Origin: Tuctoria greenei
Lineage: Eukaryota > Streptophyta > Magnoliopsida > Poales > Poaceae
Direction of reading: 5' to 3'
DNA: 64,000 bases
NCBI GenBank assembly: GCA_036927565.1
Contig: JAYESD010000001.1
Coordinates: 265,247,560-265,311,559 of the forward strand
Below the pieces are notes generated by a model. The model was not told the DNA's origin. It made no database searches and worked only from the letters and a program-made list of their open reading frames with translations. Shown here piece by piece: positions 1-11,342 of the stretch. Within the stretch, counting starts at the first letter, position 1; each line of letters begins with the position of its first letter. A program made the position numbers and the translations under genes.

Positions 1-439
1 TAAAGACAACTATTGCCTGCTAGGCTCTCTGTCTTCCTCTCTCCTCTAGTTCTGGTTATCCCCTTGCCCAGCACCGCATTGCTTGGTCCCACTGCTCACC
101 TGCTACCGCAGTTGTGCCGTCCATCCCGGATCCTCCTCCTCTCTGTCGTCCAGCTACCGGAAAAGGGTTAAATATTTAAAGTCAACTATGTCAGATTGAA
201 TGGATTGACTATCTGCAAGAATAATATTTTGGATAAAATTAATCTCTAATTGTCCTCAATGGTTTTGCTTCAAAAAATACCCGATAAAATTTAATTTTAT
301 GAAAAACAATGAATATTGGTCATCTCCTGCTTAAGGTATTCATATTAGTAATATTTTCAAAACTTTATTTCTGTCTTTTCTTTTCATTTTAATAATATTT
401 ATTTATGTTGAATAGTTTATACGAGTATATATTAGTTTT

Positions 440-519
440 ACAAACTAATGAAAAATTTAGCTTTAAGGGCCCACCACCCTGAGTTTGCCTAGGCCCTCAA
501 AATTCTAGAGCCGGCCCTG
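440..519. mobile_element. Possible hAT-like transposon end (remnant)
   Basis: The stretch ends in GAGCCGGCCCTG at 508-519. Its reverse complement begins CAGGGCCGGCTC, a terminal sequence common at ends of degraded plant hAT-like elements. The adjacent bases (GGGCCC, AGGCCCTCAAAATTCTAGAG) also fit that pattern from memory. No partner inverted repeat or target duplication is visible, because the other end would lie left of the window. Low confidence. The rest of 1-700 is AT-rich and I see no gene in it. Confidence 0.3.
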
Positions 520-713
520 CTAGTACCAGCTTGTTTGCATGTTATCCTGTCTGGATTTCTTTGTAAAACTACTTGTTGACGCCACATGCCTTCTTTGTCT
601 GCCGTGGCAACGTGGTGACAGTGTGACGAAGCCCACCGAAGTAGTAGGAGCCTCCAGCCCGACAACCCGAACGAAACCAAACAATCCGAATCCATAACCC
701 GGAATTATCCGCG

Positions 714-890
714 TAAAAGCCCATGTCCCTCGTCCCTGACTCGAGCGGACCTATCTTACGGAAGGCCGAAAACGCATAGCAAACCAAGCCAACCTAAACT
801 AAAAAGTTCATTCAGCCCAGCCCATTTCTCACCCGCCTCGACACACCTCCGCGTCGCCTATATAAGCCCAACCGGCTGCTAGGGTTTCTC
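714..890 (+). promoter_or_regulatory. eL36 core promoter: site II motifs, TATA box, telo-box
   Basis: A TATA box (TATATAA) lies at 859-865. AGCCCA motifs, the complement of the site II element TGGGCT, lie at 718-723, 814-819, 819-824 and 865-870. A telo-box-type CTAGGGTTT lies at 879-887, just before a pyrimidine-rich stretch likely to contain the transcription start. Site II elements with a telo-box are characteristic of plant ribosomal-protein promoters, which agrees with the gene downstream. Confidence 0.75.
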
Positions 891-919
891 CTCGGTCGCA
901 GCCGCTTCACTTCTCCCAG

Positions 920-1033
920 GTAAGGTGAGTACCCCACCCCACGCGCCGCCGCCGCCGCTGTGAAAGCCGCGAGGTCTTCACTTCGCCCTTCTCCGTCGCT
1001 GAAGCTGTGGTCTCTCTCCTTGTGTGCGCGCAG
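920..1033 (+). other. Probable 5'-UTR intron of eL36
   Basis: The leader contains CAG|GTAAGG at 917-925 and, a few bases on, AAG|GTGAGT, either of which could be a donor. A pyrimidine-rich tract ending GCGCAG at 1033 is a good acceptor 20 bases before the start codon. A leader intron is common in plant ribosomal-protein genes. The donor could be at 920 or 925; cDNA would decide. Confidence 0.55.
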
Positions 1034-1053
1034 GAAAGCGTTGGTTCGTCCTC

Positions 1054-2383
1054 ATGGCGCCACCGCAGGCGAAGTCGGGTCTCTTCGTTGGGATCAACAA
1101 GGGTCATGTCGTCACCAAGCGCGAGCTGGCGCCGAAACCGTCCGACCGCAAAGGGGTAAGCCTCCTCCTCCTCGACTCTTTGCTGTTCTAGCTGCGATGC
1201 GCTGTTGATGGATGTGGTAGCGGGGGTTTGACTAGGTGTTCGATCTGTTTGTGTTTAGCAAGCTGTGATTGGTTGATGGATTGGTGCTTGTTCAGTCGTA
1301 GTTGCTTGTTTGTGAAAGAGCAGTTTGCTGAATCTGTCAGCTTCCCACTGTTTAAGACCATGCTTGCTTAAGTTTTAAGGTTCTCATGTTATGTGTTTTG
1401 ACTCCTTGAAGTTCAATGTTCCTGATCTGTTGTACTAGCTCACTTACCATAGTTACAAATGGTACTTTCAATTGGTAAATAATAGTCTTGGTAGGTGTCA
1501 TGTTTGGTGAGTTTCTTATGTTCTGTCTTGTGCGACTGTGTAGATCTCGTGTACTAACCCACTAATGTAGTCTAAAAATGGTAATATCAGTTGGTAGATT
1601 ATAGCCTAGGTACGTGTCATGTGTAGTGACATTATTGGTTTGCCTTGTTCTTGTGAAATTTATTTCCACTGATAGATAAATAGATGATCTCATTGATTGG
1701 AAACAAAAAGTAGTATCTATCCACTTGATTGTTTTCTGTCTAGCACACATGTATGAATATGTTGAATTTGTTTTATGATGTGCCTGACCAGTGGCCTTTA
1801 CAGTTTGGTTCGTTTTCAAATGGTAGAATGACTTTGTATCAATGTCCTTCTCTGGAATTTGGTCTGTAGAAACACATTAGGCACCTTGTTCTTTGTTTGA
1901 TTTAAATTGTCGTGCCTGTGGTAGATTTTTTTGTATTTAGTGTTAATTGTATTCTGTCACCAATCTTTTTGACATTGTTATACAGAAAGCAACCAAGCGG
2001 GTCAGCTTTGTGAGGAACTTGATCAGGGAGGTTGCTGGGTTTGCTCCTTATGAGAAGCGTATCACTGAGCTTCTCAAGGTCGGCAAGGACAAGCGAGCCC
2101 TGAAGTTAGCCAAGAGGAAGCTTGGAACCCACAAGAGAGCCAAGAAGAAGAGAGAGGAAATGTCTAATGTCCTGAGGAAGATGAGGTGTGTATATCTTTT
2201 CATTTTACTGTTCTATTCAATTGGAGTGCCCTTTTTTACATTTTATATACATGATAATAATAGCCTCTTATGATGCTCATATTCTTTGCAACCCTATGAT
2301 GCTCATATTCTTTGCAACCCTATTTAACTGAAATCATCTTTGTTTGCAGGGCGGCTGGTACTCACACCGACAAGAAAAAGTAG
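1054..2383 (+). CDS. RPL36: 60S ribosomal protein eL36 (L36e), three coding exons
   Basis: Coding exons are 1054-1155, 1986-2185 and 2350-2383, all with GT-AG borders, encoding about 111 residues, the usual plant eL36 length. The product is a small basic protein of the large cytosolic ribosomal subunit. Exon 1 gives [20 protein letters not shown]. Exon 2 carries the conserved core ([17 protein letters not shown], then [12 protein letters not shown], then the Lys/Arg-rich [15 protein letters not shown]). Exon 3 supplies the short tail ending DKKK before TAG. Phases join cleanly: phase 0 at intron 1, and an Arg codon split AG|G at intron 2. The ATG at 1054 starts the conserved N-terminus and follows the leader intron. 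All key segments look intact, so this is probably a functional gene and the only clear host gene in the window. A 3' UTR follows to roughly 2.5 kb; I did not find a canonical poly(A) signal that I would rely on. Confidence 0.93.
2269..2320 (+). repeat. 26-bp tandem duplication in eL36 intron 2
   Basis: Two exact copies of a 26-bp unit (TATGATGCTCAT...CAACCC) occupy 2269-2294 and 2295-2320. They lie just upstream of the acceptor at 2349 and are probably a recent slippage duplication. Confidence 0.9.
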
Positions 2384-3163
2384 AGCATCTCAAGTTCTTG
2401 AAAGTTGATGGCAATTCTGTGTCCTGTCTGTTTTTCTTATAGTACCTAAACTTTGTTCTGTTATGGGTGTAGAACCTCATGAGCTTTCAACTTAATGCAT
2501 GGTTTGGCAAATTGTTATCGTTATTTTGCTTGGCATTTCTCGTGTACTGATGGTGTTCGATGTGCTACGGTAGCTTTCGCACTACACGAGGTAAAGGAAA
2601 ATGGCAATGAAAGCACTATTGCCTATAGTGTAAAATTGTAACCAGCGGAACTAACGGTGGGTCTGCTTACTCAAAATCGGCTGGAGGTATACATCTAACA
2701 AATGTATAGGGGAAAAAAAATCAAACGGAGCTCCCGTGGCATTGATGCATTATAATGTGAAATCAGTTTTTAGCTTCCTTTTGCGGAGTCTATTTAGGCT
2801 ACATGAACGACCGATGTCAATTTCCTTTCAAAAATAGCAACAGCACCAATGAAAACATAAGAGAATCAAGACTGAATTTTTCCACCACAGGCTGTCCAGA
2901 GGTTTACTATAAATGTTACTCTACTTTCTATTTAGTGTAAAGAAGTTCACGTTACTGTAAAATAGATCGATGAATAATGTATCTCGTGTAAATGTAACGT
3001 TGTTCACCACTCTAAAATGCAGCCATGTGCTTGACACGTGAGTTCATGTTTTGCATTACTATAATAATATAAAGGAGGGTATACAACAAAATAAGCAAGG
3101 TTTCAAACAGAGGTAGGTGAGCGGTGGCACTTGGTCTAGCACCTAAGCGTGCCTTGACGTTTC
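2384..3163. other. eL36 3' region and intergenic DNA
   Basis: This contains the eL36 3' UTR and then AT-rich intergenic sequence. I see no ORF with recognisable similarity, RNA gene or complete repeat. The last bases before 3164 are the host target of element C1; the five bases GTTTC at 3159-3163 are the left copy of its target duplication. Confidence 0.6.
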
Positions 3164-3370
3164 TGTTGAATACTAATTGAACACTAGAGAAGAAAATTGA
3201 GAGAGTCTTGAGAGAATTGCAAATGATTCAATTATGTTTTATTCATTCACTTGTCTTCTATTTATACATGTGATGGTGGTCATTGGAGAGAAGACATGAC
3301 TCTTAGATGGAGGAAGTTACAATTGCATATGACCCTTCAAGTGATCACATGTCAAAATTGTATTGCAACA
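3164..3370 (-). repeat. C1 left LTR (3' LTR of the minus-strand element)
   Basis: It begins TGTTG at 3164 and ends GCAACA at 3370, matching the right copy almost throughout. It is preceded by the GTTTC duplication. Since the element reads on minus, this is its 3' LTR. Confidence 0.9.
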
Positions 3371-3380
3371 CTCCCCTTTG
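3371..3380 (-). other. C1 polypurine tract
   Basis: CTCCCCTTTG on + is CAAAGGGGAG on the minus strand, directly abutting the 3' LTR. This is where the plus-strand primer of an LTR retrotransposon is expected, and it confirms the orientation. Confidence 0.75.
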
Positions 3381-3830
3381 AGCACTTGAACTCCTTGTCA
3401 ATGGCTATAATCTTCGAAAAACCCAGTGGGAAAAATTTGAAGATATATAATTAAATGCTTATGTAAAAACTCCTAAAAATATTATTAAAACAGGAGAAAA
3501 ACACAATATTTAAATGTCATATATGTTTTCATATAAAATCCCCTGTGGGGAAAATAAGAAAACTAACATTATCTTGCATTCTCATTGCCTCATTAAAACT
3601 TATTGTGAGAAAACTATTAAAAGTAAAAACTCACATAAGAAAAAGAGTACAATTTGATGCAATAGTCATGAAGCTTTTATAATAAAGCTCCCCTAAACCT
3701 TATAAATCTCTAAGTCTACGCATACCTATTCTCTCGACACATTTGGAAAATGTGGAGTATGGTAGGGACTTAGTGAATAAATCAGCTAAATTATCTCATA
3801 ACTTAGTTTGTTGGATATAAATTTCTCTAT

Positions 3831-5340
3831 TCATCTGAAGTTCATGTGCATAAAGAGTTTAGATGTTATGTGTTTAGTAACATTAATTTTCACATAACCT
3901 GACTGTATCTGAGCAATGCAAGCTGCATTATCTTCATAGATAATGGTTGGTGACTCAATGGACCCAATGCCACTTGAGATTTGGATATGATTAATCACTC
4001 TACGTAGCCAAGCACATTCACGTGCGGCCTCATATAATGCTATGATTTCGAAGTGATTAGAAGACGTAGCAATTAGAGTCTGTTTAGAAGATTTCCAAGA
4101 AATTGCTGTTTGTCCGTGTAAAAATACGAAACCAGTTTGTGATCTACCATTGTGGGGATCACTTAAATAACCTGCATCGGCATACCCAATAAGATTTAGA
4201 TCATGTTTCTTTGGAAAGAATAATCCAAGATCTTGTGTACCTTGAAGATATCTTAAAATAATTTTCACTCCATTCCAATGACGTATGGTAGGAGCGCTAC
4301 TATATCTTGCCAATACATTTACTGCAAAAGCAATATCGGGTCTTGTGTTATTTGCAAGATACATAAGTGCACTAATTGCGCTAAGGTATGGGTATTCAAA
4401 ACCCAAAACTTCTTCTCCTTCTTGGCATGGCCGAAATGGATCTGTGTCCCTTTCTAAGCCTCTTACTACCATATGAGTTTTAGATGGATATGCTTTGTTC
4501 ATCTTGAATTTCTCCAATACTTTTTGAACATAAGCTGATTGGTGTACGAGAATCACCATATGAAGGTGCTCTAGTTGTAAACCCAAGCAAAATTTAGTCT
4601 TACCTAAATCCTTCATCTCGTAAGATGATTTTGTGTCTCTTTAATGTCTTTCTCAGTGCTAATTATATTTAAATCATCAACATACACTGATATGATAAAA
4701 AAAACAGTTGAGGATCTTCGAATGAAGACACAAGGGAAATCATCATTAGTAGAGTAGCCTTTGATTAAAAGGAACTCCTTCAGTCAGTTATACCATATCC
4801 TTCCACACTGTTTCAAGCCATATAATGACTTGTTGAGTTTAACACAAAACATGTTGCGATCTACTTTTCCATTCGATATGGGTATCCCATCGGGAACCTT
4901 CATATAAATATCCGAATCTAGTGACCCGTATAAATATGCAGTCACGACATCCATCAACTGCATAGATAGATGTTTTTATGTTGCCAGAGATATCAAGTAT
5001 CGGAAAATTATTCCATTCATACCAGGAGAATATGTTTCATTGAAATTAATCTGGGTCTCTGCGTAAACCCTTGTGCAACTAGCCTTGCCTTGTATCTCAC
5101 AACCTCATTCTTTTCATTTCGCTTTCGAACGAAAAACCATTTGAACCCAACAGGATAGGTTCGAGGAGGAGTAGATATTACATTACCGAATACCTCTATC
5201 TTTTTAAGTGAGTCAAGTTCTACCTTGATTGCTTCTTTCCATGTGATCCAGTCCGAGCGTTCTTTACACTCTGCCATAGTCTTAGGATCAGGATCTTGGA
5301 GAAGATCAACAATCATGGTTGAAAAGCATGAGTTGACGAC
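3831..5340 (-). pseudogene. C1 reverse transcriptase and RNase H (broken)
   Basis: Minus-strand reading shows the copia RT start at 5316-5017 (WITWKEAIKVELDSL, then VGFKWFFVRKRN and YKARLVAQGF). After a damaged middle part it continues at 4616-3831 with MKDLGKTKFCLGLQLEH, LMYLANNTRPDIAFAVN, the RNase H region (IGYADAGYLSD, then QTGFVFLHGQTAISWKS) and YEDNAACIAQIQSGY. The ORF ends early relative to full copia pol. Frameshifts and stops separate the segments, so no complete polymerase can be made from this copy. Confidence 0.85.
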
Positions 5341-5371
5341 CGTTGTACTACGGTCAAGTAATTCTCTAGAA

Positions 5372-6735
5372 TTAGTATAATTGATGGAAATTTCTCTTAC
5401 CCCCCTGTAATTCTTCTTGACTTCCCAATATAGAAGAATTAGGGTTTTTCGATTGTCCAGCCTGCTCTATAGTGCGCACTTGAGTGCTGGATAAAGGATT
5501 TAAAATATCCCTTTGATGTATGCCAACATTTTGTTGACTCGCATTTACTTTCCTCGAGGAAGATCTTAATCTTGTAGTCTTTGGACACTTAGTTGAAGCA
5601 TCTATTTCCTTACTTGCTCTCCCCCTTTTTGGAGGTTGAGTGATTTTTAATGGTACCTCCAGGCAAGGTGCATTGACAGCAGGATTCAAAGACTCTGTGA
5701 CATTATTATAGTCAGTAAATGCATCTTGCAGGTTACTAGCAATTTGCTGTAACTCTATAATTTTCTGAACTTGAAGTTCAGTTTCCTTTGTACGTGGATC
5801 AACATTTAGGATAAACTTGTCATCCCAATTTATTTCTCGGTGGTCATTGATAAATTTATTATCTCTCCTTAAAGCCGGGAAATGATCCTCATTAAAAATA
5901 CAATCAGCGAACTGGGTCGTGAATAAGTCTCCTGTTAAAGACTCCAGGTATTTAATAATGGATGTGAATTGATATCCCACGTATATTCCTAATTTCTTGT
6001 GAGGGCCCATAAAAATTCGCTTAGGTTGTGAAATTGGTGTGTATACAACACATCCAGTAGATGGGAGGTATTGGATTGATCTCCATGTACAAGTTTTAAA
6101 GGGGAGGTGGTATGATATGCAGTTGGTCTTAATTGTAGAAGATCAGCAACGTGTAAAACTGCATGACCCCAACAAGATGTTGGTAAATTGCATTCTTGTA
6201 ATAATGGCCTAGCTATGAGTTTAACTCTCTTTATGAGAGATTCTGCCAAACCATTTTGTGTGTGAATATATGGAACAAAATGCTGTATTTCAATTCCTTG
6301 AACTATACAATAATCATTAAAGGCTCGAGATGAGAATTCAGCAGCATTGTCTATACGAATACTCTTAATCCTATATTCAGGATAATTCGCTTTCAACCTT
6401 ATGACTTGTATCATAAATTTGGCGAAAGCATGGTTACGTGTAGATAATAAACACACGTGTGACCATCTTGTAGATGCGTCGATTAAAACCATGAAGTATC
6501 TAAATGGACCACACATTGATTGTATGAGTACACAAATATCACCTTGAATTCTTTCAAGGAACTTTAATGGTTCAACATGGATCTTAAGCGGAGAAGGCTG
6601 CAAGATCAACTTGCCCATAGCACATGAAGTACACACAAAATCGTTAGATTTTGGAAATTTAGTGTTCCTTAAATCATGACCGGTGCAATTTCCAATAATT
6701 TTTCGCATCATCCCTATTCCGGGGTGGGCTAGGCG
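5372..6735 (-). pseudogene. C1 integrase core and linker (broken)
   Basis: The segment 6711-5989 carries the end of the zinc-binding region (CTSCAMGKL) and the integrase core. Catalytic positions are visible in RIQGDICVLIQ, IRIDNAAEFSSRAF and NGLAESLIKR, the D, D and E regions of the family. Family-typical SDNG and VER motifs have become IDNA and AES. A second frame (6010-5372) continues with the post-integrase linker (MGPHKKLGIYVGYQ) leading toward RT. The frame change near 6000 marks a frameshift. Confidence 0.85.
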
Positions 6736-6741
6736 TGAATG

Positions 6742-7182
6742 TCAGGTCTTAAATGTATCAACATTTTGGAAAATCACCTTGTATGCAACATATGGTACGG
6801 GTTTTATGTACGTAAAGTACAGTCCAGATGGAGTAGAAGGAATTCTTTCTAGAACTTCTTGGCCATATTCGGAAGATTTTGAAATAAGAAGAAATTCTTC
6901 TTTATTATCTTCATGGGTATGTATATGTAACCCATTTTTCTGAATATCTCTAAAATTTATGAGAGTTCGTGTAGAATCAGGATACAATAAAGCATCCTCA
7001 ATCATCACTTGTGTCCTATTAGGGAGAGTAATAGTGACCTTTCCAGAATCAACTATTGTCGCATCGCGTCCTGCGATGGTCAAAACATTTCCTGACCTCC
7101 TAGTTAGGGTCTGAAAATATTTTGTATCCCTAAGTATAGAGTTTGTGGTGCAACTATCCACAAGGCACATTTCTTCTTCCAT
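6742..7182 (-). pseudogene. C1 aspartic protease region
   Basis: The minus-strand frame reads CLVDSCTTNSILRDTKYF, in which DSC stands at the catalytic Asp position, then LTIAGRDATIVDSGKVTITL and EDALLYPDSTRTLINF, the usual protease-to-integrase linker of this copia type. The first Met at 7182 is internal to the ancestral polyprotein rather than a real start. Confidence 0.8.
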
Positions 7183-7384
7183 CGGAAATTTCCCGTGAAA
7201 TCTAATAAATAAGAATTATAGTAACATAATAAGTTGCATTAAAATACATATATGTACATAAAATATTAGAGTGCTGAATAACCCTAATACAATATACTTA
7301 ATATTACATTACAACACACTTATATTTAGATAGACTTAAATATATGTAAATTTCTATGGTAGAATATCTATAAAAGATCATCGA

Positions 7385-8410
7385 ATACATTGTTTGAATT
7401 ATATTCCACCATAGCATTATCTAAGTCCATGATGTCATCATCTTTCAATGTTGAATCATTGTTGCTAGGATCTTCAATATCCTTGCTTGAACAACCGACT
7501 TCAAATGTTGGCTTCGTTTGAATACTTAAATGAGTTTCATACTCATTTCGAGAACCTTAAACTTTCTTGTATTTTCCCAGTGATTTATGGTATAAAGCCA
7601 CAAGGTGTTTAGGCGTGCGACATTTATCAGCTGTATGCTTATAAGTTCCACATGCCTTACACTGCACATTTTCCCTTTGAAGGGAACACCATCCTTTCTC
7701 ATTGTCTTTGAAAATTTCTTATTCTTTTGCCTATTACGGCGACGTCTAGCAGATCTACCATTTTTCTTAGAATATACATTCTTAGAAGCATTAGCTTTCT
7801 TCTCATTATGATGAATTTCATGTAGAGGAGCAACCCCAACATGACGTTGGTGATGATTCTTAATACTAAGTTCATCATGCTTCTCTGCCTGAAGTAAATC
7901 TCTAATGAGGTCAGCATAATGTTGGTAGTTGCGAGCCCAGTATTAATGTTGTAAGACCCTATCAGAAGGGAGAATAGTTTGAAGAGTCTTCTCTATTTTG
8001 TCCTCTTCTGATGGTTCTTTCTCACAAAACCTTAATTTAGCACATACCTTATGAATAACATGATTATAGTCTTCTATAGACTTAAAATCTTGAAGACGAA
8101 GTTGAGTCCATTCATGATTGGCCTCAGGCAATAGTATTGCCTTTTGCTGTTCATAACGGCTTTTTAATGCCATCCAAAGAGTATGTGGTTCTTCTTCCAT
8201 CACATATTCTGATTTCAAATCAGGATGGAGATGATTGCAGATGATGTATAGTGCCTGGTACTTAAATGTATCCAGAAATGTTGCAGGTATTTCTTCAGAA
8301 GGAGTAAGAGCAGTCATGAGTCCCCTGAAAGCCAAACTTATCTTGATGTCAAGAGCCCATGTCGGGTAATTATGACCATCAAGTGCAAGTTCTTCAAACT
8401 CGCGAGACAT
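7385..8410 (-). pseudogene. C1 gag with zinc knuckle
   Basis: The gag start is the Met at 8410 (MSREFEELALDGHNYPTWA), typical for UBN2/copia-type gag. The capsid-like part runs to 7943, where the frame is broken. Further along, at about 7690-7610 in another frame, a zinc knuckle of the form CKACGTYKHTADKC (CX2CX4HX4C) is readable. The gag tail runs to a stop near 7385. Gag would package the element RNA; here at least one frameshift near 7940 separates capsid and nucleocapsid parts. Confidence 0.8.
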
Positions 8411-8518
8411 TGATTCCTACATGTAGCAAACCAGAGATTTTATTAATAAAATCATCATGGTGGTGTTGTAATATGTGTTAATCATAATGAAAACACATTA
8501 AATTTATTCTCTCTTATC

Positions 8519-8905
8519 TAGCCAAATTTAGAAAAATGGCTTGACAAGAAGAACAAATGTATGTATATTTCATGTTAAAGATGGCCAATTAAATAAATAG
8601 CCAAATTAAAATGAATTATACACCTTGTTTTATTAAGGTATTATTCATAATGTATTAAGCCAAATTATAAAAAATGGCTTAATCCAAATGAGGTAATTCA
8701 CTTTATATTTTATGTGTAGTGTTATTTCCATCATAAGCCAAAATTTTAAAATTAGCTTTAATGATGAAATTTGTAAAATTTGTAAATATAATAAACAAAA
8801 TTCAAAGTTGAGGCCAAATTTTAAAAATAGCCTAAACAATGAATTTTGGACAATGTGGTTTTTTATTTTATCTATTTGGCCAAAATTTGAAAATTAGCCA
8901 AATAT
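8519..8905. repeat. Degenerate array of GCCAAATTT...GGC palindromes in C1 leader
   Basis: Six AT-rich short inverted repeats with GCCAAA/TTTGGC-like arms begin near 8521, 8584, 8659, 8737, 8813 and 8879, spaced 63-78 bp. Each arm-loop-arm unit is about 20-25 bp. The spacing implies a decayed tandem repeat of about 70 bp whose best-conserved part is the palindrome. It lies between the C1 gag start and the GC-rich leader. Confidence 0.7.
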
Positions 8906-9072
8906 TAATTTATTGCAAATAAATAATATTTAAATGCAATATACACATTGTAATAATCAATATTTACATATATCACAAATATTTACAGTATGTACACATA
9001 CACACTTGCAGGAATTTAAACTTAATCTAATATTAACTAGATTAAACTGCAGTATAAAAAGAAAATTAAAAT

Positions 9073-10397
9073 GTAATATATACATTGGGACAGTATTGGG
9101 ATTTAGGCCCAATAGCTGGCCATCGGTTGATGTGGCGCTACCCAGCCGTGGATGCAGGCGGTGCGACCCAGTAACGACGGCCCAACCAGTCCAATCGGCG
9201 GTGCAGCCCAACCGCAGCCGGCCCACGGCCTGATCCGATCGGCGACCAGAGTAAAAGCGAGGGAGGAGGGCATGAGCCGGTTAGGTCAACCCTAGCCGCA
9301 CTCCACGCTTCGTCCTCTCCGCCTCCTTCTTTCTCTCGCCGACACTTCGGTTCCGCTGTGTGCCGCCTGCCTTCCTCCTCTGACTCCATTCCTGGCATTG
9401 CTTCCTCTTGCCGGCGCCGCTCCCCCTCAACCTCTTTCCCCATCGTTTAATGGCTTGAGCCGGCAACTGAGGCCCATGATCTAGGCCTTCGGGTTGCTCG
9501 ATTTGGGGCGGCAAGGTGTGCAAACTGGTAAAGAACCCAATTGCCACTCGGGCTCACGAGCGCTGGCGATGAACCGAAGGTCAGAGTTTCGGCATGTCGT
9601 TGAGGAGACGCCAATGAGGTTGGAAGTGCCGACGCTGGTTGTTCTTCGGTTGGGGTCGCCGAATCTAGCAAAGAGGACGTCGTCCTCGAGGCTAGCGGTC
9701 CTTGGGGAAGTCCCTTTAGACCGATGCGGATCCTTGTAGTGTGGCGGACCGACGGTGTTGCCATAGCCTCGGTGGTTGCTATGGTGCCGCGGCCGCCATC
9801 GTCCACAATCCTCCTTCCTTCCCCCCCCCCCCCCTCTCACTGTCCTCCCGGTGATGAGGGAACGGGTTTCGGTGCAACCCGGATTGGGGTCCCTTCTCCA
9901 TGGATGGCACTAGGACCACCTTGAGGACCCGTAAGATGGGCCTCTTGGTCTGAGGGAAGGACGAGAAACAGGGTCGGCGGTCGGTCTTGAACTCAGCGTC
10001 ACAAGATGCTTCTTGGCGGTTGTGCGGAAGGAAGAAGCACCCTTCGGTGGTGGCCCCGTCGCTCACAGTGACATTCGCAGCAACGACAGCAGGGCCGTCC
10101 ACCACGACGTGCACGGCGGCATCGTTGGCTGCCACGGCGTGCGCGACGGCAAAGGTAACTTCTTTGGTTCATTGTTCTTGCAGGGATGAAGTCTTGGAAC
10201 CAACGGCGATGAAGGCCCGAAGACAAGCGACGACGTCGATGTCGTGTACCACGGTGACCACGGTAACCGTGATGACCGTGACGGCCAAATTCATCTTCTC
10301 CGGTGAAGAACACAACAAAGATTGAATCGGTAAGAGTTGGATTTGCCATTTTACCAGTGTTTTCCTCTCTTAGTCGTAGAGCAAAGTGTTGATGACG
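9073..10397. other. GC-rich C1 leader of unknown origin
   Basis: About 1.3 kb between the AT-rich palindromic block and the right LTR differs sharply in base composition from the rest of C1. It holds a 13-base C run near 9825 and overlapping short ORFs on both strands, none recognisable. Part of it (GCCCAATAG, AACCCTAGCCGC near 9290) resembles the 5' end of a plant gene. It could be a captured host fragment or an old insertion; I cannot assign a function. Confidence 0.5.
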
Positions 10398-10606
10398 TGT
10401 TGAATACTAATTGAACACTAGAGAAGAAAATTGAGAGAGAGACTTGAGAGAATTGCAAATGATTCAACTATGTTTTATTCATTCACTTGTCTTCTATTTA
10501 TACATGTGATGGTGGCCATTGGAAATGAGACATGACTCTTAGATGGAGGAAGTTACAATTGCATATGACCCTTCAAGTGATCACATGTCAAAATTGTATT
10601 GCAACA
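10398..10606 (-). repeat. C1 right LTR (5' LTR of the minus-strand element)
   Basis: It begins TGTTGAAT at 10398 and ends TTGCAACA at 10606, followed by the target duplication GTTTC at 10607-10611. It differs from the left LTR by a 2-bp AG insertion and a handful of substitutions. Confidence 0.9.
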
Positions 10607-10611
10607 GTTTC

Positions 10612-11342
10612 AAAATGTTGTCTAGGCGTTATGTACTGTAGCAATTATGGATTATAAAATAATAAATGTACAAAAATATATGCTTATATTTGTTGTCTTG
10701 GACTTATTTGTCTGATCCACTTTGGTTAACTATCTGATTTAGGCCTGACAACCCAGGTCAGCCCAGCCAACTCTCGATATCCTCACGTCTCCATCCCTGC
10801 ACAAATCGATCCGCCTGCTCATCGCCCAAATTGATCCGTCTCCCTACCCCACGATATGCCTACCCACGCTCTGACCGATCTGTCTCCCCACCCCCCCTTC
10901 CTCGACCCCGTCGCCTCCTTCGGCCCGGCCAGAGGATCGTTGCCGCTTTCTTCTGTTCATCGAGACCTGGTTCCGGAAGATTGATCTGCCCCGTCGCTCC
11001 TCCTCCAATTGCAGCGTTGCTCCACCTCCACAGCCGGGATCTACTCCCCTCCCCTGCGGAACGACCGCCTACGTCCCAAGACGAGGCATAGCAGCCGCGT
11101 CTAGAGGCGAGCGCCCTTGTAGCGCCTTCCTGAATGCTGAGAATAAGTGCGGATAACATAAAAAGATGATTGGAACGTGGAGAATAAAGTATTGATAGAG
11201 TACTATGTTTGTGCGTATGATACTAAATTTTATTATAAGGGTAATTTGTACAATTCACATTCTTTACTATATCTCTTTAAAGAAAAATACTGCATACAAT
11301 AAGTTGACTTGGTGGAGAAAAAACACATACTTACAATGTAGC
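10612..11342. other. Intergenic DNA, partly GC-rich
   Basis: Host sequence between C1 and R0. A GC-rich block at 10760-11110 has overlapping ORFs on both strands with low-complexity Pro/Arg composition and no recognisable domain, possibly a decayed gene 5' end. The last five bases, GTAGC at 11338-11342, may be R0's target duplication; its partner is outside the window. Confidence 0.5.

Larger units (their letters stand above)
3164..10606 (-). mobile_element. C1: Ty1/copia retrotransposon with short LTRs
   Basis: Two near-identical LTRs of 207 and 209 bp (TGTTGAAT...TTGCAACA as read on +) flank about 7 kb. The 5-bp sequence GTTTC lies immediately outside both, at 3159-3163 and 10607-10611, a perfect target-site duplication. 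Coding order on the minus strand is gag, protease, integrase, reverse transcriptase, RNase H, the Ty1/copia order. The LTRs differ at about six to ten positions by eye, so insertion was fairly recent, yet the coding part has several stops and frameshifts. Short LTRs and the protease motif VDSCTTN suggest an Ale/Retrofit-type lineage (inference). I found no tRNA-iMet primer-binding site next to the right (5') LTR. The 2-kb leader between that LTR and gag is described separately. Confidence 0.9.

Noticed and set aside
489..787. Two overlapping short minus-strand ORFs upstream of eL36
   Set aside because: They overlap the eL36 promoter and hAT-like remnant, have no recognisable domain, and look like chance frames.
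9447..10349. Overlapping ORFs of 66-119 codons on both strands in the C1 leader
   Set aside because: GC-rich DNA gives long chance frames on both strands; none has a domain or a consistent frame.
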